Shown one piece after another: positions 53,574 through 64,000 of a stretch of 64,000 nucleotides of DNA. Below the pieces are notes generated by a model. That model saw only the letters and a list, made by a program, of their open reading frames with translations, was not told where the DNA came from and made no database searches. Source of the DNA: Leclercia adecarboxylata (lineage in GTDB: Bacteria; Pseudomonadota; Gammaproteobacteria; Enterobacterales; Enterobacteriaceae). Numbering within the stretch: position 1 is the first letter of the stretch; every line of letters starts with the position of its first letter. The stretch is from positions 1,426,001 to 1,490,000 of the forward strand of contig NZ_CP035382.1 in the NCBI RefSeq assembly GCF_006874705.1, read 5' to 3'. The translations under genes and the position numbers were made by a program.

Positions 53574-55709
53574 ATGAGCACCATTGTAATTGTCATCGCT
53601 GCTATGCTGGCCTGCGCATTCATTGCAGGGTGGTTGTACAGGCGTCGGGCACAGCGTCGATATCGCTTGCCGTATCTCAATGCCTTTGCCGGGGCGAACA
53701 CCCGCAAGCTCACCGCTGAAGAACGCAGCGCGATTGAGCAATATCTCGAGTCCTTTAACCGCATCCAGCAGACGCCGGCGACAGGCGCCAGCGCCGCGCC
53801 GGTCTCGTTAAGCCTCAATGCCCAGAGCAACACCGTGCTCTGCGTGACGCGCTCCATTACCCGCTACGGTATTACCACTGACGATCCCAATAAATGGCGT
53901 TACTACCTCGACTCGGCTGAGGTGCATCTGCCGCCGTTCTGGGAACAGTACATTAATGATGAAAACAGCGTTGAGCTGATCCACACCGACTCCATCCCGC
54001 TGGTGATCGCCCTCAATGGTCACTCCATCGCGGAGTATGTCCAGGAAGCGCCCCACTTTGCGCTGGAGCATGTCAGTTCAACCCAGGCGTCGATTCGTGG
54101 CGAAGAGACCGAGCAGATTGAGCTGCTGAATATTCGTCAGGAAACCCACGAAGAGTACGCCCTGAGCCGCCCGGATGGCATTCGGGAAGCGCTGCTGATT
54201 GTCGCCGCGTTCCTGCTCTTCTTCTTCTGCCTGATGAGCCCTGATGTTTTTGCTCCCTGGCTTGCCGGGGGCGGCGTGCTGCTACTGGCGGCGGGACTCT
54301 GGGGATTATTCGCCCCGCCTGCCAAAAATGCGCTGCGTGAGATCCACTGCCTGCGCGGCACGCCAAAACGCTGGGGCCTGTTTGGCGAAAACGATCAGGA
54401 TCACGTCAACAATATCTCGCTGGGCATTATCGATCTGATCTATCCCCGCCACTGGCAGCCGTGGCTGGCCCAGGATTTAGGGCAAAAAACCGATATTGAT
54501 ATCTATCTGGACCGGCACGTCGTACGCCAGGGCCGCTATCTATCCCTGCATGATGAGGTCAAAAATTTCCCGCTGCAGCACTGGCTGCGCAGCACGGTGA
54601 TTGCCGGTGGCGCCGGGCTGGTGCTGGCGATGCTGGTTTTCCTCGTCCCGCTGGATATGCCGATCAAATTTACCCTGTCGTGGATTAAAGGCGCCCAGAC
54701 CATTGAAGCCACCAGCGTCGGGGAGCTCGAAAGTGCAGGTGTACGTATTGGCGATACGCTGCGCCTGAAGGGTACCGGGATGTGTAATATCCATGCTCCT
54801 GGAACCTGGAACGCCCGCCAGAGCTCACCCTTTACGCCGTTTGACTGCTCGCAGGTGATCTGGAATGACGCGGCGCCCCTGCCGCTGCCGGAATCCGATA
54901 TCGTCAACAAAGCCACGGCGTTGACCCAGGCCCTGACGAGCCAGCTGCATCCCAAACCGGAAGATAATTCACGCGTCAGCCCGGCATTACGCTCCGCTAT
55001 TCAGAAGTCCGGCATGATCCTGCTGGATGACTTTGGCGATATCGTCCTGAAAACCCAGGAGCTGTGTGCAGAGCAGGACGAGTGCGTCAGGCTGAAAAAT
55101 GCGCTGGTTAACCTCGGCAACAGCAAAGACTGGGAGGCGCTGGTGAAACGTGCCGATGGCGGCCGTCTCGATGGCGTCAACGTGCTGCTGCGTCCGGTCA
55201 GCGCAGAGTCGCTGGAAAATCTGGTCGCCACCTCTACCGCGCCGTTCGTCATGCGCGAAACCTCACGTGCCGCCCAGGCACTTAACAGCCCTGCCCCCGG
55301 CGGCTTTGTGATCGTCAGCGACGAAGGCAGCGAGCTGGTCGATCAGCCTTACCCATCGGTAGCGCTGTATGATTACCCGGCCCAACAGCAATGGGGCGAG
55401 TTCCAGCGCCTGGCGCAGATGCTGATGCGCACGCCGTTCAGCGCCGAAGGGATTGTGACCGGCCTCTTTACCGATGCCAACGGTACCCGCCATGTCGAGC
55501 TGCACAGCATGCCGGACAGCGCCGGGTTATGGCGCTACATCGCTACCTCGCTGCTGATGCTGACGATGGTGGTCTGCATGCTCTGGAACGCCTTTATGGC
55601 GCTGCGCCGCTATCAGCGCTCGCGCACCCGCCTGGCCGATATTCAGCAATACTACGAAAATTGCCTCAACCCGAAGCTTATCCCCGCGCCTGAGAGCCTG
55701 ATCGGATAA
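53574..55709 (+). CDS. igaA: Rcs signalling inhibitor IgaA
   Basis: IgaA (YrfF, UmoB) is an inner-membrane protein that restrains the Rcs envelope stress phosphorelay by contact with RcsD and RcsF; loss is lethal in several enterics. The 711-residue protein has membrane segments near the N-terminus (about 3-22), two near 205-245 (LLIVAAFLLFFFCLM), one near 345 (GLVLAMLVFLVPL) and one near 650-670 (LLMLTMVVCMLW), with a large periplasmic loop between. It is followed by yrfG. Confidence 0.96.
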   Translation: MSTIVIVIAAMLACAFIAGWLYRRRAQRRYRLPYLNAFAGANTRKLTAEERSAIEQYLESFNRIQQTPATGASAAPVSLSLNAQSNTVLCVTRSITRYGITTDDPNKWRYYLDSAEVHLPPFWEQYINDENSVELIHTDSIPLVIALNGHSIAEYVQEAPHFALEHVSSTQASIRGEETEQIELLNIRQETHEEYALSRPDGIREALLIVAAFLLFFFCLMSPDVFAPWLAGGGVLLLAAGLWGLFAPPAKNALREIHCLRGTPKRWGLFGENDQDHVNNISLGIIDLIYPRHWQPWLAQDLGQKTDIDIYLDRHVVRQGRYLSLHDEVKNFPLQHWLRSTVIAGGAGLVLAMLVFLVPLDMPIKFTLSWIKGAQTIEATSVGELESAGVRIGDTLRLKGTGMCNIHAPGTWNARQSSPFTPFDCSQVIWNDAAPLPLPESDIVNKATALTQALTSQLHPKPEDNSRVSPALRSAIQKSGMILLDDFGDIVLKTQELCAEQDECVRLKNALVNLGNSKDWEALVKRADGGRLDGVNVLLRPVSAESLENLVATSTAPFVMRETSRAAQALNSPAPGGFVIVSDEGSELVDQPYPSVALYDYPAQQQWGEFQRLAQMLMRTPFSAEGIVTGLFTDANGTRHVELHSMPDSAGLWRYIATSLLMLTMVVCMLWNAFMALRRYQRSRTRLADIQQYYENCLNPKLIPAPESLIG

Positions 55710-55773
55710 CGCTCCCGCGCGACAGGATATGCTACCCTGTCGCGCACGTTTCTTCTGGCTGGAGTATTCCCCC

Positions 55774-56457
55774 ATGCATTTTGATATCGCCTGGCAGGAC
55801 GTCGATACCGTCCTGCTGGATATGGACGGCACGTTGCTCGATCTCGCGTTTGATAATCACTTCTGGCAAAAACTGGTGCCGGAGACCTACGGCGAGCAGC
55901 AGGGGATCTCCCCGGCAGAAGCGCAGGAATTCATACGCCAGCAATATACCGCCGTACAACATACGCTAAACTGGTACTGCCTGGACTACTGGAGCGAACG
56001 CCTCGGTCTGGATATTTGCGCGATGACTACCGCTCAGGGCCCGCACGCCGTGCTGCGTGAAGATACCGTTCCCTTTCTCGATGCCCTGAAAGCGAGCGGC
56101 AAGCGGCGTATCCTGCTGACCAACGCGCATCCGCATAATCTGGCGGTGAAGCTGGAACATACCGGTCTGGCCTCACACCTTGATTTATTACTTTCCACCC
56201 ACACATTTGGTTATCCGAAAGAGGATCAGCGATTGTGGCAGGCGGTGGCAGAAGAGACCGGCCTGCAACCAGAGAGAACGTTGTTCATTGATGACAGCGA
56301 ACCGATTCTGGATGCGGCGGCAACCTTTGGCATTCGTTATTGCCTTGGCGTGACCAATCCTGATTCTGGCCTGGCTGAAAAAAGCTATCTGCGGCATCCG
56401 GGGCTGAACGACTATCGCCGGATGATCCCCTCACTCACCGTGAAGGAGAAGCCATGA
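55774..56457 (+). CDS. yrfG: GMP/IMP nucleotidase YrfG
   Basis: YrfG is a HAD-superfamily 5'-nucleotidase that prefers GMP and IMP. The start MHFDIAWQDVDTVLLDMDGT gives 227 residues, with the nucleophile Asp16 and Asp18. The motif TLFIDDSEPILDAA is present in the C-terminal half. An upstream in-frame ATG-like start 15 codons earlier is less likely. It overlaps hslR by 4 bp. Confidence 0.94.
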   Translation: MHFDIAWQDVDTVLLDMDGTLLDLAFDNHFWQKLVPETYGEQQGISPAEAQEFIRQQYTAVQHTLNWYCLDYWSERLGLDICAMTTAQGPHAVLREDTVPFLDALKASGKRRILLTNAHPHNLAVKLEHTGLASHLDLLLSTHTFGYPKEDQRLWQAVAEETGLQPERTLFIDDSEPILDAAATFGIRYCLGVTNPDSGLAEKSYLRHPGLNDYRRMIPSLTVKEKP

Positions 56458-56855
56458 AAGAGAAGCCCTCCGAAGGGGTAAGACTGGACAAATGGCTGTG
56501 GGCTGCCCGCTTTTATAAAACGCGCGCCCTCGCCCGGGAAATGATTGAAGGCGGCAAAGTGCATTACAACGGGCAGCGCAGCAAACCGAGCAAGCTCGTG
56601 GAGCTGAACGCCACCCTGACCCTGCGTCAGGGCAACGACGAACGGACAGTGATCGTGAAAAACGTCACCGAACAGCGTCGTCCGGCAACGGAAGCCAGCA
56701 CCCTGTATGAAGAGACGGCCGAGAGCGTTGAAAAGCGAGAGAAGATGGCGCAGGCACGTAAGCTGAATGCCCTGACCATGCCGCATCCCGACAGGCGACC
56801 GGACAAGAAAGAACGTCGCGATCTGATTAAATTTAAAAATGGCGAGAATGAGTGA
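56454..56855 (+). CDS. hslR: Ribosome-associated heat shock protein Hsp15
   Basis: HslR has an S4 RNA-binding domain and binds free 50S subunits that carry a peptidyl-tRNA, helping recycle them. The 133-residue protein has the S4 segment [19 protein letters not shown] near residues 8-26 and a Lys- and Arg-rich C-terminus. It is between yrfG and hslO, with which it is co-transcribed. Confidence 0.95.
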   Translation: MKEKPSEGVRLDKWLWAARFYKTRALAREMIEGGKVHYNGQRSKPSKLVELNATLTLRQGNDERTVIVKNVTEQRRPATEASTLYEETAESVEKREKMAQARKLNALTMPHPDRRPDKKERRDLIKFKNGENE

Positions 56856-56878
56856 TTCTTGCTGAACGAGAGATGACT

Positions 56879-57757
56879 ATGGCCCAACACGACCAATTAC
56901 ACCGCTATCTGTTTGAACAATTTGCCGTTCGCGGCGAGCTGGTGACGGTATCCGAAACCTGGAAACAGATCCTGGAAAACCACAACTACCCACTGCCGGT
57001 GAAAACCATGCTGGGCGAGCTGCTGGTTGCCACCAGCCTGCTGACCGCAACCCTGAAATTCGCCGGTGATATCACCGTGCAGCTGCAGGGCGATGGCCCG
57101 ATGAGCCTGGCGGTGATCAACGGCAACAACCAGCAGCAGATGCGCGGCGTGGCGCGCGTACAGGGCGAAATCCCGGAAGGCGCAGACCTGAAAACGCTGG
57201 TCGGCAACGGCTACCTGGTGATCACCATCTCTCCGGAAGAGGGTGAACGCTATCAGGGCGTGGTCGGTCTGGAAGGCGATACGCTTGCCGCCTGCCTGGA
57301 AGATTACTTCATGCGTTCCGAACAGCTGCCAACCCGCCTGTTCATCCGTACCGGTGAAGTGGATGGCCAGCCTGCAGCCGGCGGTATGCTGCTCCAGGTA
57401 CTGCCTGCGCAGGATGCGCAGACCAATGATTTCGAGCATCTGGCAACGCTGACCGAAACCATCAAAGCCGAAGAGCTGCTCACCCTGCCAGCGAACGAAG
57501 TGCTGTGGCGCCTGTACCACGAAGAAGAGGTGACGCTGTACGATCCGCAGGACGTCGAGTTCAAATGCACCTGTTCCCGTGAACGCTGCGCGGGCGCGCT
57601 GAAAACCCTGCCGGATGAAGAGATCGACAGCATCATGGCGGAAGAGGGCAAGATCGACATGCACTGCGACTACTGCGGTTCGCATTACATCTTCAATTCG
57701 ATGGACATTGCCGAGATCCGCAATAACGCCTCCCCGGCCGATCCTCAGCTGCACTAA
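56879..57757 (+). CDS. hslO: Redox-regulated chaperone Hsp33
   Basis: Hsp33 is a holdase switched on by oxidation of zinc-bound cysteines. The start at [12 protein letters not shown] gives 292 residues, the E. coli length, with GAGAG-like purines seven bases before it; an ATG two codons upstream is too close. The zinc ligands occur in [10 protein letters not shown] and MHCDYCGSH near the C-terminus. It follows hslR by 23 bp. In E. coli, yhgE is between hslO and pckA; here there is none. Confidence 0.95.
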   Translation: MAQHDQLHRYLFEQFAVRGELVTVSETWKQILENHNYPLPVKTMLGELLVATSLLTATLKFAGDITVQLQGDGPMSLAVINGNNQQQMRGVARVQGEIPEGADLKTLVGNGYLVITISPEEGERYQGVVGLEGDTLAACLEDYFMRSEQLPTRLFIRTGEVDGQPAAGGMLLQVLPAQDAQTNDFEHLATLTETIKAEELLTLPANEVLWRLYHEEEVTLYDPQDVEFKCTCSRERCAGALKTLPDEEIDSIMAEEGKIDMHCDYCGSHYIFNSMDIAEIRNNASPADPQLH

Positions 57758-57768
57758 GTTGTCCCGTT

Positions 57769-57794
57769 AACTGCCCTCTCACGTGGGGGCAGTT
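57769..57794 (+). terminator. Hairpin after hslO, probable terminator
   Basis: AACTGCCC (57769-57776) pairs with GGGCAGTT (57787-57794), followed by GCCCTTTCCTTCC. It is 11 bp after the hslO stop. The T-run is weak, so efficiency is uncertain. Confidence 0.65.
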
Positions 57795-58137
57795 GCCCTT
57801 TCCTTCCGCTCGGCTACCCTTTCATTTTATTCACTATTTCCCCTCACCTGCTGAATCGTTATCAGTGATGAAAGACTTTCGTAACTTTCTTTCATGTATG
57901 CGCTTACACTCACATTCTCGCAGTTAAATTTACCAGCAATTAACCTTTTCAGAACATTTTCACCAACCAAAAAGTGATTCCTGCCATAATCTGCTCCGCG
58001 AAGTGACAGGAGTCACAGCGTTTTCCGTCATAAAGGGTTTTTGTCCAGATACGCAAATCTATGAGCCCGGTCGCGGTTAACATTCGAGGAAAAACCCTAC
58101 AATTTCAGGCAGTATATATTGGCTAAGGAGCAGTGAT
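57795..58137 (+). promoter_or_regulatory. pckA control region with CRP site
   Basis: No coding sequence is seen in these 343 bp. AGTGA-CAGGAG-TCACA at 58002-58017 is a near-perfect CRP site about 120 bp before the pckA start; E. coli pck is cAMP-CRP activated. A Shine-Dalgarno AAGGAG stands seven bases before the pckA ATG. Other elements were not assigned. Confidence 0.65.
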
Positions 58138-59757
58138 ATGCGTGTTAATGGTTTAACCCCGCAAGATCTCAAGGCTTATGGTATCAACGACGCTCACGAT
58201 ATCGTCTACAACCCCGATTACGATACGCTGTACCAGGAAGAGCTCAATCCAGCACTGGAAGGATACGAACGCGGTATATTGACGACCACCGGCGCTATCG
58301 CTGTCGATACCGGTATCTTTACCGGCCGTTCGCCGAAAGATAAGTACATTGTCCGTGACGACACCACCCGCGACACCCTGTGGTGGTCAGATAATGGCAA
58401 AGGGAAGAACGACAACAAAGCGATCTCCCCTGAAACCTGGCAGCAGCTGAAATCCCTCGTTACCCAACAACTCTCCGGCAAGCGTCTGTTCATCATCGAT
58501 GCTTACTGCGGCGCTAACGCCGACACCCGCCTTTCCGTCCGCTTTATCACCGAAGTCGCCTGGCAGGCGCATTTCGTGAAGAACATGTTCATTCGCCCCA
58601 CCGATGAAGAGCTGCGGAGCTTCGAACCTGACTTTGTGGTGATGAACGGCGCGAAGTGCACCAACCCGAACTGGAAAGAGCAGGGGCTGAACTCGGAGAA
58701 CTTTGTCGCCTTTAACCTGACCGAGCGTATCCAGCTGATCGGCGGGACCTGGTACGGCGGCGAAATGAAGAAAGGGATGTTCTCGGTAATGAACTACCTG
58801 CTGCCGTTACAGGGCATTGCCTCCATGCACTGCTCGGCGAACGTTGGCGAGAAAGGCGACGTGGCGGTGTTCTTCGGCCTGTCCGGCACCGGTAAAACCA
58901 CCCTCTCCACCGATCCGAAACGCCGCCTGATTGGCGACGACGAACACGGCTGGGATGATGACGGCGTGTTCAACTTCGAAGGCGGCTGCTACGCCAAGAC
59001 CATTCGTCTGTCGGCAGAAGCGGAGCCGGATATCTACCAGGCCATCCGTCGCGATGCGCTGCTGGAGAACGTAACGGTGCGTGCCGACGGCACGGTCGAT
59101 TTTGACGATGCGTCGAAAACCGAGAACACCCGCGTCAGCTACCCTATCTACCACATCGATAACATCGTTAAGCCGGTGTCGAAAGCAGGCCATGCGACCA
59201 AGGTGATCTTCCTCACCGCCGACGCGTTTGGCGTGCTGCCGCCGGTTTCACGCCTGACCGCAAGCCAGACCCAGTATCACTTCCTCTCCGGTTTTACCGC
59301 CAAGCTGGCCGGTACCGAGCGTGGCGTGACTGAGCCGACCCCGACCTTCTCCGCCTGCTTCGGCGCGGCCTTCCTGTCGCTGCACCCGACGCAGTACGCC
59401 GAAGTGCTGGTGAAACGCATGCAGGCTTCTGGCGCCCAGGCGTATCTGGTCAACACCGGCTGGAACGGTACCGGCAAGCGTATCTCAATCAAAGATACCC
59501 GCGCTATTATCGACGCCATTCTGAACGGTTCGCTCGATGATGCGGAAACCTTCACCCTGCCGATGTTTGATCTGGCGATCCCGACCGAACTGCCGGGCGT
59601 GGACAGCCGTATCCTCGATCCACGCAATACCTACGCTTCGCCGGAGCAGTGGCAGGAAAAAGCCACCACCCTGGCGAAACTGTTCGTGGAAAACTTCGAG
59701 AAGTACACCGATACGCCGGCAGGTGCGGCGCTGGTGAGTGCGGGGCCTAAGCTGTAG
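58138..59757 (+). CDS. pckA: Phosphoenolpyruvate carboxykinase (ATP)
   Basis: PckA converts oxaloacetate and ATP to phosphoenolpyruvate and CO2, the first committed step of gluconeogenesis. The 539-residue protein has the P-loop [13 protein letters not shown] near residues 246-258 and the metal-site [21 protein letters not shown]. Length is close to E. coli (540). It is alone, with a REP-type terminator shared with envZ. Confidence 0.97.
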   Translation: MRVNGLTPQDLKAYGINDAHDIVYNPDYDTLYQEELNPALEGYERGILTTTGAIAVDTGIFTGRSPKDKYIVRDDTTRDTLWWSDNGKGKNDNKAISPETWQQLKSLVTQQLSGKRLFIIDAYCGANADTRLSVRFITEVAWQAHFVKNMFIRPTDEELRSFEPDFVVMNGAKCTNPNWKEQGLNSENFVAFNLTERIQLIGGTWYGGEMKKGMFSVMNYLLPLQGIASMHCSANVGEKGDVAVFFGLSGTGKTTLSTDPKRRLIGDDEHGWDDDGVFNFEGGCYAKTIRLSAEAEPDIYQAIRRDALLENVTVRADGTVDFDDASKTENTRVSYPIYHIDNIVKPVSKAGHATKVIFLTADAFGVLPPVSRLTASQTQYHFLSGFTAKLAGTERGVTEPTPTFSACFGAAFLSLHPTQYAEVLVKRMQASGAQAYLVNTGWNGTGKRISIKDTRAIIDAILNGSLDDAETFTLPMFDLAIPTELPGVDSRILDPRNTYASPEQWQEKATTLAKLFVENFEKYTDTPAGAALVSAGPKL

Positions 59758-59764
59758 AGGCTGT

Positions 59765-59789
59765 GCCGGGTGGCGCTGCGCCACCCGGC
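59765..59789. repeat. REP-like palindrome and terminator between pckA and envZ
   Basis: GCCGGGTGGC (59765-59774) pairs with GCCACCCGGC (59780-59789), with the GCTGC loop, and GTATTTTT follows on the plus strand. It stands eight bases after the pckA stop and just after the envZ stop on the other strand, so it can end both transcripts. Confidence 0.85.
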
Positions 59790-59795
59790 GTATTT

Positions 59796-61858
<2,063 letters not shown>

Positions 61859-62085
61859 TGTCAGTACTCCCAAAGGTTCGGATAATCTTGAACAGCGTAT
61901 TCTAAAAAAGTGGGCGTTCACGACCAGCTAATTCTGGTATAAATTCTAGTCGAAATTGTTACAAAGCATATTTAACAGGAGCTTATCTGCACATTTCATC
62001 ACATAACTCATTATTAATCCTGTCTGTTAAGCTAAGTGATACGTAATGTGCGCAAGGTATGCAACCTAAGTCGTAAGGCCAGAGA

Positions 62086-62559
62086 ATGAAAACGCCCCTG
62101 ATCACCCGCGAAGGGTATGAAAATCTGAAGAAAGAGATGGACACGCTGTGGCGGGAAGAGCGCCCGGAGGTGACCAAAAAAGTGACCTGGGCCGCGAGCC
62201 TCGGTGACCGCAGTGAAAACGCCGACTACCAGTACAACAAGAAACGGCTGCGCGAAATCGACCGCCGGGTGCGGTATCTGACCAAATGCCTTGAGAACCT
62301 GAAAATCGTCGATTACTCCCCGCAGCAGGAGGGCAAAGTCTTTTTCGGCGCGTGGGTGGAGATCGAAAACGACGACGGCGAGCTTAAGCGTTTTCGGATT
62401 GTCGGCTACGATGAAATTTTTGGTCGTAAGGATTACATCTCCATCGACTCGCCCATGGCCCGGGCGCTGCTGAAAAAAGAGGTCGGCGATCTGGCCGTCG
62501 TGCACACTCCGGCCGGGGAAGCGACCTGGTATGTGAACGCCATCGACTATGTGAAATAA
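62086..62559 (+). CDS. greB: Transcription elongation factor GreB
   Basis: GreB enters the RNA polymerase secondary channel and stimulates cleavage of backtracked RNA. The 157-residue protein has the N-terminal coiled coil with the acidic tip region (LGDRSENADYQYNKK near 42-56) and a C-terminal FKBP-like domain (VHTPAGEATWYV). It is divergent from ompR and is followed after about 100 bp by tex. Confidence 0.96.
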   Translation: MKTPLITREGYENLKKEMDTLWREERPEVTKKVTWAASLGDRSENADYQYNKKRLREIDRRVRYLTKCLENLKIVDYSPQQEGKVFFGAWVEIENDDGELKRFRIVGYDEIFGRKDYISIDSPMARALLKKEVGDLAVVHTPAGEATWYVNAIDYVK

Positions 62560-62660
62560 CCCGCCGGAACAATCCGAGAGCCTGGCGCGGCGACTGGCAT
62601 TTTGCCGTGCCAGTCCGTATAACTATCCCCTGATTTTTCGACCCACAAGATGAAATAGCC

Positions 62661-64000
62661 ATGATGAAAGATTCGCTCTGCCGCATTATTGCGGGTGAAC
62701 TTCAGGCAAGGGCTGAACAGGTAGAAGCTGCCGTTCGCCTGCTTGATGAAGGGAACACCGTGCCGTTTATCGCACGTTATCGTAAGGAAGTGACTGGCGG
62801 TCTGGATGATACGCAGCTGCGTAACCTGGAAACCCGCCTTGGCTATCTGCGTGAACTGGAAGACAGGCGTCAGGCGATCCTGAAATCCATCGGTGAACAG
62901 GGCAAGCTGACCGACGAGCTGGCCAAAGCCATCAACGGCACCCTGAATAAGACTGAACTCGAAGACCTCTATCTGCCGTACAAACAAAAACGCCGCACCC
63001 GCGGGCAGATCGCTATTGAAGCCGGTCTGGAGCCGCTGGCGGATCTGCTGTGGACGACGCCGTCCCACGACCCGGAAACCGAAGCCGCGAAGTTTATCGA
63101 TGCCGATAAAGGCGTGCCCGACACTAAAGCCGCCCTCGATGGCGCACGCTACATTTTGATGGAGCGCTTTGCCGAAGACGCCGCCCTGCTGGCTAAAGTG
63201 CGTGATTACCTGTGGAAGAACGCCCATATCGTCTCCACCGTGGTGAACGGCAAAGAGGAAGAAGGGGCGAAATTCCGCGACTACTTCGATCATCATGAAC
63301 CGATTTCCTCCACCCCTTCTCACCGCGCCCTGGCAATGTTCCGCGGCCGCAATGAAGGTGTGCTGCAACTCTCCCTGAATGCCGACCCGCAGTTTGACGA
63401 GCCGCCGAAAGAGAGCCACGGCGAGCAGATCATCATCGACCATCTTGGCCTGCGCCTGAACAACGCTCCGGCGGACAGCTGGCGCAAAGGGGTGGTGAGC
63501 TGGACCTGGCGTATCAAGGTGCTGATGCATCTCGAAACCGAACTGATGGGCACCGTGCGCGAACGCGCCGAAGACGAAGCGATTAACGTCTTTGCCCGTA
63601 ACCTGCACGATCTGCTGATGGCCGCCCCGGCAGGCCTGCGCGCGACCATGGGTCTCGATCCGGGCCTGCGTACCGGCGTGAAGGTGGCGGTAGTGGATGG
63701 CACCGGCAAACTGGTTGCCACCGACACCATTTATCCGCACACCGGCCAGGCAGCCAAAGCTGCGGTCGCCGTGGCGGCGCTGTGCGAGAAGCACAACGTG
63801 GAGCTGGTGGCGATCGGCAACGGCACCGCCTCCCGCGAAACCGAGCGCTTCTTCCTCGATCTGCAAAAGCAGTTCCCGAAAGTGACGGCGCAAAAAGTGA
63901 TTGTCAGCGAAGCGGGCGCGTCGGTGTACTCGGCGTCCGAGCTGGCCGCGCAGGAGTTCCCGGATCTGGACGTCTCCCTGCGCGGTGCGGTCTCTATCGC
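62661..64000 (+). CDS. tex: Transcription accessory protein Tex (5' part)
   Basis: Tex is an S1-domain RNA-binding protein involved in transcription processes. The window holds about 446 codons of an expected ~773. Start choice is between ATG 62661 and the next codon ATG 62664 ([14 protein letters not shown]). The N-terminal Tex domain is present, and a YqgF/RuvX-like nuclease fold starts at [15 protein letters not shown] near residue 330. The remaining helix-hairpin-helix and S1 domains lie beyond the window. In E. coli feo genes follow. Confidence 0.96.
   Translation, partial: MMKDSLCRIIAGELQARAEQVEAAVRLLDEGNTVPFIARYRKEVTGGLDDTQLRNLETRLGYLRELEDRRQAILKSIGEQGKLTDELAKAINGTLNKTELEDLYLPYKQKRRTRGQIAIEAGLEPLADLLWTTPSHDPETEAAKFIDADKGVPDTKAALDGARYILMERFAEDAALLAKVRDYLWKNAHIVSTVVNGKEEEGAKFRDYFDHHEPISSTPSHRALAMFRGRNEGVLQLSLNADPQFDEPPKESHGEQIIIDHLGLRLNNAPADSWRKGVVSWTWRIKVLMHLETELMGTVRERAEDEAINVFARNLHDLLMAAPAGLRATMGLDPGLRTGVKVAVVDGTGKLVATDTIYPHTGQAAKAAVAVAALCEKHNVELVAIGNGTASRETERFFLDLQKQFPKVTAQKVIVSEAGASVYSASELAAQEFPDLDVSLRGAVSI

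Noticed and set aside
62547-63893. 448-codon minus-strand frame at the window end
   Set aside because: It is opposite tex, whose plus-strand protein is recognisable throughout; the antisense frame shows no domain.

Overview
The window is chromosomal DNA from a gamma-proteobacterium of the family Enterobacteriaceae. Nearly every protein reads as a close relative of its E. coli K-12 counterpart, and the gene order follows the E. coli rpsL-crp-nir-dam-mrcA-ompR region. A complete malonate decarboxylase (mdc) cluster sits inside this backbone. That points to a malonate-utilising genus such as Enterobacter, Leclercia, Lelliottia, Klebsiella or a relative. The genus is an inference, because nothing in the window fixes it. 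I see no insertion sequence, prophage, integron, CRISPR array, tRNA or rRNA gene.

Layout. 1-5.4 kb: partial bacterioferritin gene with bfd, then the str operon (rpsL-rpsG-fusA-tufA, minus strand) with a strong sigma-70 promoter upstream. 5.4-9.5 kb: tusBCD-yheO (2-thiouridine sulfur relay and a regulator), the periplasmic chaperone fkpA, slyX, slyD and yheV. 9.5-14 kb: the KefB/KefG potassium efflux system and the ABC-F protein YheS. 13.9-21.9 kb: the mdc cluster, with regulator mdcR on the plus strand running tail-to-tail into mdcABCDEFGH on the minus strand. This block separates yheS from yheT, which are neighbours in E. coli, so it is the main accessory segment. 22.1-29.8 kb: yheT-yheU-prkB, yhfA, crp, yhfK, argD and pabA. 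29.8-34.1 kb: the yhfG-fic toxin-antitoxin-like pair, ppiA, tsgA and a codA-type cytosine deaminase without codB.

34.2-39.8 kb: the nirBDC-cysG nitrite reductase and siroheme operon with a textbook NarL/FNR promoter, then the lipoprotein gene yhfL. 39.9-46.4 kb: the trpS-gph-rpe-dam-damX-aroB-aroK chain. 46.6-50 kb: hofMNOPQ, relatives of PilM-Q used for DNA uptake. 50-57.8 kb: mrcA (PBP1a), nudE, igaA, yrfG, hslR and hslO. 58-64 kb: pckA, envZ-ompR, greB and the 5' part of tex, cut by the window end.

Regulatory sequence is readable in several gaps: a Fur box before bfd, CRP sites before ppiA/tsgA and pckA, tandem ARG boxes before argD, an FNR plus NarL pair before nirB, a perfect dyad before mdcA, several intrinsic terminators, and REP-like palindromes between genes. 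No convincing previously undescribed system was found. The items most worth a second look are the mdc island with its candidate operator and internal hairpin, the Fic protein with a non-canonical active-site motif and its GTG-started partner YhfG, the placement of codA, and the out-of-frame overlap of hofP and hofQ.
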